From assembly GCF_026212465.1 (NCBI RefSeq), contig NC_080059.1, positions 26,055,292 to 26,119,291 on the forward strand: 64,000 nt of DNA, given 5' to 3'. The translations under genes and the position numbers were made by a program. A model generated the notes under the pieces. That model saw only the letters and a program-made list of their open reading frames with translations, made no database searches and was not told the origin of the DNA. Shown here piece after piece: positions 34,122 to 45,821 of this stretch (its first letter is position 1; every line of letters begins with the position of its first letter). The DNA is from Amaranthus tricolor. Taxonomy: Eukaryota > Streptophyta > Magnoliopsida > Caryophyllales > Amaranthaceae.

Positions 34122-37100
34122 TTGATCCTTGTTCATTCTTCATTGATCATTGATCCTTGTTCATTCTTCATCGTTCATTCGTCATTGATCATTGATCATT
34201 ATTCATTCTTCATCGTTCATTTTTCATTTATCATTGATCCTTGTTCATTCTTCATCGTTCATTCTTCATTGATCATTGATCCTTGTTCATTCTTCATCGT
34301 TCATTCGTCATTGACCATTAATCCTTGTTCATTCTTCATCGTTCATTCTTCATTGATCATTGATCCTTGTTCATTCTTCATCGTTCATTCGTCATTGACC
34401 ATTAATCCTTGTTCATTCTTCATCGTTCATTCTTCATTGATCATTGAACCTTGTTCATTCTTCATCGTTCATTCTTCATTGACCATTAATCCTTGTTCAT
34501 TCTTCATCGATCATTCTTCATTGATCATTGATCCTTGTTCATTCTTCATCGTTCATTCGTCATTGACCATTAATCCTTGTTCATTCTTCATCGTTCATTC
34601 TTCATTGATCATTGATCCTTGTTCATTCTTCATCGTTCATTCGTCATTGATCATTGATCCTTGTTCATTCTTCATCGTTCATTCGTCATTGACCATTACT
34701 CCTTGTTCATTCTTCATCGTTCATTCTTCATTGATCATTGATCCTTGTTCATTCTTCATCGTTCATTCTTCTTTGATCATTGATCCTTGTTCATTCTTCA
34801 TTGATCATTGATCCTTGTTCATTCTTCATCGTTCATTCTTCATTGACCATTAATCCTTGTTCATTCTTCATCGATCATTCTTCATTGATCATTGTTCCTT
34901 GTTCATTCTTCATCGTTCATTCTTCATTGATCATTGATCCTTGTTCATTCTTCATTGTTCATTCTTCATTGATCATTGATCCTTGTTCATTCTTCATCGT
35001 TCATTCGTCATTGATCATTGATCCTTGTTCATTCTTCATCGTTCATTCGTCATTGACCATTACTCCTTGTTCATTCTTCATCGTTCATTCTTCATTGATC
35101 ATTGATCCTTGTTCATTCTTCATCGTTCATTCGTCATTGATCATTGATCCTTATTCATTCTTCATCGTTCATTTTTCATTTATCATTGATCCTTGTTCAT
35201 TCTTCATCGTTCATTCTTCATTGATCATTGATCGTTGTTCATTCTTCATCGTTCATTCGTCATTGACCATTACTCCTTGTTCATTCTTCATCGTTCATTC
35301 TTCATTGATCATTGATCCTTGTTCATTCTTCATCGTTCATTCTTCGTTGATCATTGATCCTTGTTCATTCTTCATTGATCATTGATCCTTGTTCATTCTT
35401 CATCGTTCATTCGTCATTGATCATTGATCCTTGTTCATTCTTCATCGTTCATTCTTCATTGATCATTGATCCTTGTTCATTCTTCATCGTTCATTCGTCA
35501 TTGATCATTGATCCTTGTTCATTCTTCATCGTTCATTCGTCATTGACCATTACTCCTTGTTCATTCTTCATCGTTCATTCTTCATTGATCATTGATCCTT
35601 GTTCATTCTTCATCGTTCATTCTTCTTTGATCATTGATCCTTGTTCATTCTTCATTGATCATTGATCCTTGTTCATTCTTCATCGTTCATTCTTCATTGA
35701 CCATTGATCCTTGTTCATTCTTCATCGTTCATTCTTCATTGACCATTAATCCTTGTTCATTCTTCATTGATCATTCTTCATTGATCATTGTTCCTTGTTC
35801 ATTCTTCATCGTTCATTCTTCATTGATCATTGATCCTTGTTCATTCTTCATCGTTCATTCTTCATTGATCATTGATCCTTGTTCATTCTTCATCGTTCAT
35901 TCGTCATTGATCATTGATCCTTGTTCATTCTTCATCGTTCATTCGTCATTGACCATTACTCCTTGTTCATTCTTCATCGTTCATTCTTCATTGATCATTG
36001 ATCCTTGTTCATTCTTCATCGTTCATTCGTCATTGATCATTGATCCTTATTCATTCTTCATCGTTCATTTTTCATTTATCATTGATCCTTGTTCATTCTT
36101 CATCGTTCATTCTTCATTGATCATTGATCGTTGTTCATTCTTCATCGTTCATTCGTCATTGACCATTACTCCTTGTTCATTCTTCATCGTTCATTCTTCA
36201 TTGATCATTGATCCTTGTTCATTCTTCATCGTTCATTCTTCGTTGATCATTGATCCTTGTTCATTCTTCATTGATCATTGATCCTTGTTCATTCTTCATC
36301 ATTCATTCTTCATTGACCATTGATCCTTGTTCATTCTTCATCGTTCATTCTTCATTGACCATTAATCCTTGTTCATTCTTCATCGATCATTCTTCATTGA
36401 TCATTGTTCCTAGTTCATTCTTCATCGTTCATTCTTCATTGATCATTGATCCTTGTTCATTCTTCATCGTTCATTCTTCATTGATCATTGATCCTTGTTC
36501 ATTGTTCATCGTTCATTCGTCATTGATCATTGATCCTTGTTCATTCTTCATCGTTCATTCGTCATTGACCATTACTCCTTGTTCATTCTTCATCGTTCAT
36601 TCTTCATTGATCATTGATCCTTGTTCATTCTTCATCGTTCATTCGTCATTGATCATTGATCCTTATTCATTCTTCATCGTTCATTTTTCATTTATCATTG
36701 ATCCTTGTTCATTCTTCATCGTTCATTCTTCATTGATCATTGATCCTTGTTCATTCTTCATCGTTCATTCGTCATTGACCATTAATCCTTGTTCATTCTT
36801 CATCGTTCATTCTTCATTGATCATTGATCCTTGTTCATTCTTCATCGTTCATTCGTCATTGACCATTAATCCTTGTTCATTCTTCATCGTTCATTCTTCA
36901 TTGATCATTGAACCTTGTTCATTCTTCATCGTTCATTCTTCTTTGATCATTGATCCTTGTTCATTCTTCATTGATCATTAATCCTTGTTCATTCTTCATC
37001 GTTCATTCGTCATTGATCATTGATCCTTGTTCATTCTTCATCGTTCATTCTTCATTGATCATTGATCCTTGTTCATTCTTCATCGTTCATTCGTCATTGA

Positions 37101-39637
37101 CCATTGATCCTTGTTCATTCTTCATCGTTCATTCGTCATTGACCATTACTCCTTGTTCATTCTTCATCGTTCATTCTTCATTGATCATTGATCCTTGTTC
37201 ATTCTTCATTGATCATTGATCCTTGTTCAATCTTCATCGTTCATTCGTCATTGATCATTGATCCTTGTTCATTCTTCATCGTTCATTCTTCATTGATCAT
37301 TGATCCTTGTTCATTCTTCATCGTTCATTCGTCATTGATCATTGATCCTTGTTCATTCTTCATCGTTCATTCGTCATTGACCATTACTCCTTGTTCATTC
37401 TTCATCGTTCATTCTTCATTGATCATTGATCCTTGTTCATTCTTCATCGTTCATTCTTCTTTGATCATTGATCCTTGTTCATTCTTCATTGATCATTGAT
37501 CCTTGTTCATTCTTCATCGTTCATTCTTCATTGACCATTGATCCTTGTTCATTCTTCATCGTTCATTCTTCATTGACCATTAATCCTTGTTCATTCTTCA
37601 TCGATCATTCTTCATTGATCATTGTTCCTTGTTCATTCTTCATCGTTCATTCTTCATTGATCATTGATCCTTGTTCATTCTTCATCGTTCATTCTTCATT
37701 GATCATTGATCCTTGTTCATTCTTCATCGTTCATTCGTCATTGATCATTGATCCTTGTTCATTCTTCATCGTTCATTCGTCATTGACCATTACTCCTTGT
37801 TCATTCTTCATCGTTCATTCTTCATTGATCATTGATCCTTGTTCATTCTTCATCGTTCATTCGTCATTGATCATTGATCCTTATTCATTCTTCATCGTTC
37901 ATTTTTCATTTATCATTGATCCTTGTTCATTCTTCATCGTTCATTCTTCATTGATCATTGATCGTTGTTCATTCTTCATCGTTCATTCGTCATTGACCAT
38001 TACTCCTTGTTCATTCTTCATCGTTCATTCTTCATTGATCATTGATCCTTGTTCATTCTTCATCGTTCATTCTTCGTTGATCATTGATCCTTGTTCATTC
38101 TTCATTGATCATTGATCCTTGTTCATTCTTCATCATTCATTCTTCATTGACCATTGATCCTTGTTCATTCTTCATCGTTCATTCTTCATTGACCATTAAT
38201 CCTTCTTCATTCTTCATCGATCATTCTTCATTGATCATTGTTCCTAGTTCATTCTTCATCGTTCATTCTTCATTGATCATTGATCCTTGTTCATTCTTCA
38301 TCGTTCATTCTTCATTGATCATTGATCCTTGTTCATTGTTCATCGTTCATTCGTCATTGATCATTGATCCTTGTTCATTCTTCATCGTTCATTCGTCATT
38401 GACCATTACTCCTTGTTCATTCTTCATCGTTCATTCTTCATTGATCATTGATCCTTGTTCATTCTTCATCGTTCATTCGTCATTGATCATTGATCCTTAT
38501 TCATTATTCATCGTTCATTTTTCATTTATCATTGATCCTTGTTCATTCTTCATCGTTCATTCTTCATTGATCATTGATCCTTGTTCATTCTTCATCGTTC
38601 ATTCGTCATTGACCATTAATCCTTGTTCATTCTTCATCGTTCATTCTTCATTGATCATTGATCCTTGTTCATTCTTCATCGTTCATTCGTCATTGACCAT
38701 TAATCCTTGTTCATTCTTCATCGTTCATTCTTCATTGATCATTGAACCTTGTTCATTCTTCATCGTTCATTCTTCTTTGATCATTGATCCTTGTTCATTC
38801 TTCATTGATCATTAATCCTTGTTCATTCTTCATCGTTCATTCGTCATTGATCATTGATCCTTGTTCATTCTTCATCGTTCATTCTTCATTGATCATTGAT
38901 CCTTGTTCATTCTTCATCGTTCATTCTTCATTGATCATTGATCCTTGTTCATTCTTCATCGTTCATTCGTCATTGATCATTGATCCTTGTTCATTCTTCA
39001 TCGTTCATTCGTCATTGACCATTACTCCTTGTTCATTCTTCATCGTTCATTCTTCATTGATCATTGATCCTTGTTCATTCTTCATCGTTCATTCGTCATT
39101 GACCATTAATCCTTGTTCATTCTTCATCGTTCATTCTTCATTGATCATTGAACCTTGTTCATTCTTCATCGTTCATTCTTCTTTGATCATTGATCCTTGT
39201 TCATTCTTCATTGATCATTGATCCTTGTTCATTCTTCATCGTTCATTCGTCATTGATCATTGATCATTATTCATTCTTCATCGTTCATTTTTCATTTATC
39301 ATTGATCCTTGTTCATTCTTCATCGTTCATTCTTCATTGATCATTGATCCTTGTTCATTCTTCATCGTTCATTCGTCATTGACCATTAATCCTTGTTCAT
39401 TCTTCATCGTTCATTCTTCATTGATCATTGATCCTTGTTCATTCTTCATCGTTCATTCGTCATTGACCATTAATCCTTGTTCATTCTTCATCGTTCATTC
39501 TTCATTGATCATTGAACCTTGTTCATTCTTCATCGTTCATTCGTCATTGACCATTAATCCTTGTTCATTCTTCATCGTTCATTCTTCATTGATCATTGAA
39601 CCTTGTTCATTCTTCATCGTTCATTCTTCTTTGATCA
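34122..39637 (+). repeat. 5516-bp higher-order repeat, copy 2
   Basis: All sub-blocks of 28606-34121 recur in order, including the rare TTCAATC unit near 31711 and 37227. One small difference is that the block from 39190 has GAACC near 39518 where its counterpart has GATCC near 33914-33960. A partial third copy follows from 39638 to about 40.45 kb. Confidence 0.85.
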
Positions 39638-40911
39638 TTGATCCTTGTTCATTCTTCATTGATCATTGATCCTTGTTCATTCTTCATCGTTCATTCGTCA
39701 TTGATCATTGATCATTATTCATTCTTCATCGTTCATTTTTCATTTATCATTGATCCTTGTTCATTCTTCATCGTTCATTCTTCATTGATCATTGATCCTT
39801 GTTCATTCTTCATCGTTCATTCGTCATTGACCATTATTCCTTGTTCATTCTTCATCGTTCATTCTTCATTGATCATTGATCCTTGTTCATTCTTCATCGT
39901 TCATTCGTCATTGACCATTAATCCTTGTTCATTCTTCATCGTTCATTCTTCATTGATCATTGAACCTTGTTCATTCTTCATCGTTCATTCTTCATTGACC
40001 ATTAATCCTTGTTCATTCTTCATCGATCATTCTTCATTGATCATTGATCCTTGTTCATTCTTCATCGTTCATTCGTCATTGACCATTAATCCTTGTTCAT
40101 TCTTCATCGTTCATTCTTCATTGATCATTGATCCTTGTTCATTCTTCATCGTTCATTCGTCATTGATCATTGATCCTTGTTCATTCTTCATCGTTCATTC
40201 GTCATTGACCATTACTCCTTGTTCATTCTTCATCGTTCATTCTTCATTGATCATTGATCCTTGTTCATTCTTCATCGTTCATTCTTCTTTGATCATTGAT
40301 CCTTGTTCATTCTTCATTGATCATTGATCCTTGTTCATTCTTCATCGTTCATTCTTCATTGACCATTAATCCTTGTTCATTCTTCATCGATCATTCTTCA
40401 TTGATCATTGTTCCTTGTTCATTCTTCATCGTTCATTCTTCATTGATCATTGATCCTTGTTCATTCTTCATCGTTCATTCGTCATTGATCATTGATCCTT
40501 GTTCATTCTTCATCGTTCATTCGTCATTGACCATTACTCCTTGTTCATTCTTCATCGTTCATTCTTCATTGATCATTGATCCTTGTTCATTCTTCATCGT
40601 TCATTCGTCATTGATCATTGATCCTTATTCATTCTTCATCGTTCATTTTTCATTTATCATTGATCCTTGTTCATTCTTCATCGTTCATTCTTCATTGATC
40701 ATTGATCCTTGTTCATTCTTCATCGTTCATTCGTCATTGACCATTAATCCTTGTTCATTCTTCATCGTTCATTCTTCATTGATCATTGATCCTTGTTCAT
40801 TCTTCATCGTTCATTCGTCATTGACCATTAATCCTTGTTCATTCTTCATCTTTCATTCTTCATTGATCATTGAACCTTGTTCATTCTTCATCGTTCATTC
40901 TTCTTTGATCA

Positions 40912-43249
40912 TTGATCCTTGTTCATTCTTCATTGATCATTGATCCTTGTTCATTCTTCATCGTTCATTCGTCATTGATCATTGATCCTTGTTCATTCTT
41001 CATCGTTCATTCTTCATTGATCATTGATCCTTGTTCATTCTTCATCGTTCATTCGTCATTGACCATTGATCCTTGTTCATTCTTCATCGTTCATTCGTCA
41101 TTGACCATTACTCCTTGTTCATTCTTCATCGTTCATTCTTCATTGATCATTGATCCTTGTTCATTCTTCATTGATCATTGATCCTTGTTCATTCTTCATC
41201 GTTCATTCGTCATTGATCATTGATCCTTGTTCATTCTTCATCGTTCATTCTTCATTGATCATTGATCCTTGTTCATTCTTCATCGTTCATTCGTCATTGA
41301 TCATTGATCCTTGTTCATTCTTCATCGTTCATTCGTCATTGACCATTACTCCTTGTTCATTCTTCATCGTTCATTCTTCATTGATCATTGATCCTTGTTC
41401 ATTCTTCATCGTTCATTCTTCTTTGATCATTGATCCTTGTTCATTCTTCATTGATCATTGATCCTTGTTCATTCTTCATCGTTCATTCTTCATTGACCAT
41501 TGATCCTTGTTCATTCTTCATCGTTCATTCTTCATTGACCATTAATCCTTGTTCATTCTTCATCGATCATTCTTCATTGATCATTGTTCCTTGTTCATTC
41601 TTCATCGTTCATTCTTCATTGATCATTGATCCTTGTTCATTCTTCATCGTTCATTCTTCATTGATCATTGATCCTTGTTCATTCTTCATCGTTCATTCGT
41701 CATTGATCATTGATCCTTGTTCATTCTTCATCGTTCATTCGTCATTGACCATTACTCCTTGTTCATTCTTCATCGTTCATTCTTCATTGATCATTGATCC
41801 TTGTTCATTCTTCATCGTTCATTCGTCATTGATCATTGATCCTTATTCATTCTTCATCGTTCATTTTTCATTTATCATTGATCCTTGTTCATTCTTCATC
41901 GTTCATTCTTCATTGATCATTGATCGTTGTTCATTCTTCATCGTTCATTCGTCATTGACCATTACTCCTTGTTCATTCTTCATCGTTCATTCTTCATTGA
42001 TCATTGATCCTTGTTCATTCTTCATCGTTCATTCTTCGTTGATCATTGATCCTTGTTCATTCTTCATTGATCATTGATCCTTGTTCATTCTTCATCGTTC
42101 ATTCTTCTTTGATCATTGATCCTTGTTCATTCTTCATTGATCATTGATCCTTGTTCATTCTTCATCGTTCATTCGTCATTGATCATTGATCCTTGTTCAT
42201 TCTTCATCGTTCATTCTTCATTGATCATTGATCCTTGTTCATTCTTCATCGTTCATTCGTCATTGACCATTGATCCTTGTTCATTCTTCATCGTTCATTC
42301 GTCATTGACCATTACTCCTTGTTCATTCTTCATCGTTCATTCTTCATTGATCATTGATCCTTGTTCATTCTTCATTGATCATTGATCCTTGTTCATTCTT
42401 CATCGTTCATTCGTCATTGATCATTGATCCTTGTTCATTCTTCATCGTTCATTCTTCATTGATCATTGATCCTTGTTCATTCTTCATCGTTCATTCGTCA
42501 TTGATCATTGATCCTTGTTCATTCTTCATCGTTCATTCGTCATTGATCATTACTCCTTGTTCATTCTTCATCGTTCATTCTTCATTGATCATTGATCCTT
42601 GTTCATTCTTCATCGTTCATTCTTCTTTGATCATTGATCCTTGTTCATTCTTCATTGATCATTGATCCTTGTTCATTCTTCATCGTTCATTCTTCATTGA
42701 CCATTGATCCTTGTTCATTCTTCATCGTTCATTCTTCATTGACCATTAATCCTTGTTCATTCTTCATCGATCATTCTTCATTGATCATTGTTCCTTGTTC
42801 ATTCTTCATCGTTCATTCTTCATTGATCATTGATCCTTGTTCATTCTTCATCGTTCATTCTTCATTGATCATTGATCCTTGTTCATTCTTCATCGTTCAT
42901 TCGTCATTGATCATTGATCCTTGTTCATTCTTCATCGTTCATTCGTCATTGACCATTACTCCTTGTTCATTCTTCATCGTTCATTCTTCATTGATCATTG
43001 ATCCTTGTTCATTCTTCATCGTTCATTCGTCATTGATCATTGATCCTTATTCATTCTTCATCGTTCATTTTTCATTTATCATTGATCCTTGTTCATTCTT
43101 CATCGTTCATTCTTCATTGATCATTGATCGTTGTTCATTCTTCATCGTTCATTCGTCATTGACCATTACTCCTTGTTCATTCTTCATCGTTCATTCTTCA
43201 TTGATCATTGATCCTTGTTCATTCTTCATCGTTCATTCTTCGTTGATCA
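40912..43249 (+). repeat. 1204-bp tandem duplication of satellite sub-blocks
   Basis: The sub-block series at 40912, 41150 and 41430 is repeated at 42116, 42354 and 42634 (offset 1204 = 86 x 14). A private change (ATTGATCATTACTC near 42544 in place of ATTGACCATTACTC) marks the second copy. Confidence 0.75.
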
Positions 43250-44061
43250 TTGATCCTTGTTCATTCTTCATTGATCATTGATCCTTGTTCATTCTTCATC
43301 ATTCATTCTTCATTGACCATTGATCCTTGTTCATTCTTCATCGTTCATTCTTCATTGACCATTAATCCTTCTTCATTCTTCATCGATCATTCTTCATTGA
43401 TCATTGTTCCTAGTTCATTCTTCATCGTTCATTCTTCATTGATCATTGATCCTTGTTCATTCTTCATCGTTCATTCTTCATTGATCATTGATCCTTGTTC
43501 ATTGTTCATCGTTCATTCGTCATTGATCATTGATCCTTGTTCATTCTTCATCGTTCATTCGTCATTGACCATTACTCCTTGTTCATTCTTCATCGTTCAT
43601 TCTTCATTGATCATTGATCCTTGTTCATTCTTCATCGTTCATTCTTCGTTGATCATTGATCCTTGTTCATTCTTCATTGATCATTGATCCTTGTTCATTC
43701 TTCATCATTCATTCTTCATTGACCATTGATCCTTGTTCATTCTTCATCGTTCATTCTTCATTGACCATTAATCCTTCTTCATTCTTCATCGATCATTCTT
43801 CATTGATCATTGTTCCTAGTTCATTCTTCATCGTTCATTCTTCATTGATCATTGATCCTTGTTCGTTCTTCATCGTTCATTCTTCATTGATCATTGATCC
43901 TTGTTCATTGTTCATCGTTCATTCGTCATTGATCATTGATCCTTGTTCATTCTTCATCGTTCATTCGTCATTGACCATTACTCCTTGTTCATTCTTCATC
44001 GTTCATTCTTCATTGATCATTGATCCTTGTTCATTCTTCATCGTTCATTCGTCATTGATCA
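43250..44061 (+). repeat. 406-bp tandem duplication of satellite sub-blocks
   Basis: 43250-43655 is repeated at 43656-44061 (offset 406 = 29 x 14). Both copies carry the CCTTCTTC variant. The second has a private GTTCGTTC change near 43862. Confidence 0.75.
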
Positions 44062-45320
44062 TTGATCCTTATTCATTATTCATCGTTCATTTTTCATTTA
44101 TCATTGATCCTTGTTCATTCTTCATCGTTCATTCTTCATTGATCATTGATCCTTGTTCATTCTTCATCGTTCATTCGTCATTGACCATTAATCCTTGTTC
44201 ATTCTTCATCGTTCATTCTTCATTGATCATTGATCCTTGTTCATTCTTCATCGTTCATTCGTCATTGACCATTAATCCTTGTTCATTCTTCATCGTTCAT
44301 TCTTCATTGATCATTGAACCTTGTTCATTCTTCATCGTTCATTCTTCTTTGATCATTGATCCTTGTTCATTCTTCATTGATCATTGATCCTTGTTCATTC
44401 TTCATCGTTCATTCGTCATTGATCATTGATCCTTGTTCATTCTTCATCGTTCATTCTTCATTGATCATTGATCCTTGTTCATTCTTCATCGTTCATTCGT
44501 CATTGATCATTGATCCTTGTTCATTCTTCATCGTTCATTCGTCATTGACCATTACTCCTTGTTCATTCTTCATCGTTCATTCTTCATTGATCATTGATCC
44601 TTGTTCATTCTTCATCGTTCATTCTTCATTGATCATTGATCCTTGTTCATTGTTCATTGATCATTGATCCTTGTTCATTCTTCATCGTTCATTCGTCATT
44701 GATCATTGATCCTTGTTCATTCTTCATCGTTCATTCGTAATTGATCATTGATCCTTGTTCATTCTTCATCGTTCATTCATCATTGACCATTAATCCTTGT
44801 TCATTCTTCATCGTTCATTCTTCATTGATCATTGATCCTTGTTCATTCTTCATCGTTCATTCGTCATTGACCATTAATCCTTGTTCATTCTTCATCGTTC
44901 ATTCTTCATTGATCATTGATCCTTGTTCATTCTTCATTGATCATTGATCCTTGTTCATTCTTCATCGTTCATTCGTCATTGATCATTGATCCTTGTTCAT
45001 TCTTCATCGTTCATTCGTCATTGATCATTGATCCTTGTTCATTCTTCATCGTTCATTCGTCATTGACCATTACTCCTTGTTCATTCTTCATCGTTCATTC
45101 TTCATTGATCATTGATCCTTGTTCATTCTTCATCGTTCATTCGTCATTGATCATTGATCCTTATTCATTCTTCATCGTTCATTTTTCATTTATCATTGAT
45201 CCTTGTTCATTCTTCATCGTTCATTCTTCATTGATCATTGATCGTTGTTCATTCTTCATCGTTCATTCGTCATTGACCATTACTCCTTGTTCATTCTTCA
45301 TCGTTCATTCTTCATTGATC

Positions 45321-45325
45321 ATTGA
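45321..45325. repeat. Target site duplication of E2, left copy (ATTGA)
   Basis: ATTGA directly precedes the LTR start TGATGTATG and recurs at 50380-50384 after the other LTR. Removing E2 and one copy restores the normal A module and the following satellite register. Confidence 0.93.
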
Positions 45326-45628
45326 TGATGTATGTGTGCGTGGTGAATGCAATGGAATGGATTGGACACGAAGATATATGGAGGATATTCCAAGACTGAA
45401 CACAGTGCTTTGTCAAGGGTTGGACTGCCAAGCCCCTTTTCAACGCAACAATGACAAATTCCTTTGATTAATCAAGGGAATGTTCAATGTTCTTGGATAG
45501 GTTGAAGTGCAATCTTGAAGACTGATCAAGAGGATGCACAATCAACGGAGGGCAAACTGGCCCAAGTAACCCAATTGCAAGCAATTGAAGAAAAACTCAA
45601 ACACTTGAAGTTTTCTGAAATTTGGAAA

Positions 45629-45634
45629 TTTATT
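45629..45634 (-). promoter_or_regulatory. Candidate poly(A) signal in E2 3' LTR (AATAAA)
   Basis: TTTATT on the + strand reads AATAAA on the transcribed strand. It lies about 36-51 bp downstream of the TATA box, within or next to the expected R region, as needed for 3' end formation in the 3' LTR. The motif is short, so confidence is limited. The duplicate is at 49520-49525. Confidence 0.4.
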
Positions 45635-45669
45635 CAATGATCAACGTCCCTTTACAATGCATGAATCAT

Positions 45670-45680
45670 CTATATATAAG
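45670..45680 (-). promoter_or_regulatory. TATA box in E2 LTR (CTTATATATAG)
   Basis: The minus-strand TATA box of the 3' LTR. The copy that would drive the element is at 49561-49571 in the 5' LTR. It sits downstream of the AATAAA/G-box block as in E1. Confidence 0.7.
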
Positions 45681-45742
45681 CCTAGACACTAAGAATAATT
45701 GAAGTTACATGAAGGAGCAACGGTCATAACGGTAATATACAT

Positions 45743-45766
45743 CACGTGCACATACATGTGTTTATT
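45743..45766 (-). promoter_or_regulatory. Conserved U3 block of E2 LTR: AATAAA, ACATGT, GTGCACGTG
   Basis: On the minus strand AATAAA is followed by CACATGT and GTGCACGTG, matching E1 2439-2462 in order and nearly in spacing. TTATGACCGTT also follows in both elements. Conservation between otherwise diverged LTRs suggests a regulatory role. The 5' LTR copy is at 49634-49657. Confidence 0.55.
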
Positions 45767-45821
45767 AAAGCCAAAACAGAAACATCAGCAGCTGTGTGAA
45801 AGTCCTCCTGCTGGTCGTTGA

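Larger units (their letters stand above)
5904..45325 (+). repeat. 42-bp satellite array, central block (39.4 kb)
   Basis: Continuous 42-bp units with interspersed 28-bp units and no other sequence. Recurring A-module variants are ATTGACCATTACTC, ATTGACCATTAATC, ATTGACCATTGATC, ATTGATCATTGTTC, ATTTATCATTGATC and ATTGATCATTGAAC. The C module ends CGTC or CTTC. The + strand consensus is 20 T, 10 C, 7 A and 5 G per unit, so it is strongly pyrimidine-biased with about 36% GC. The order of variants defines the higher-order repeats listed separately. No gene is supported: the long open frame lacks ATG and ends wherever a 28-bp unit shifts phase. Confidence 0.98.

Noticed and set aside
5904..45325. 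CRISPR array
   Set aside because: There is no alternation of constant repeats with unique spacers. The whole 42-bp unit is repeated, and the context is eukaryotic.
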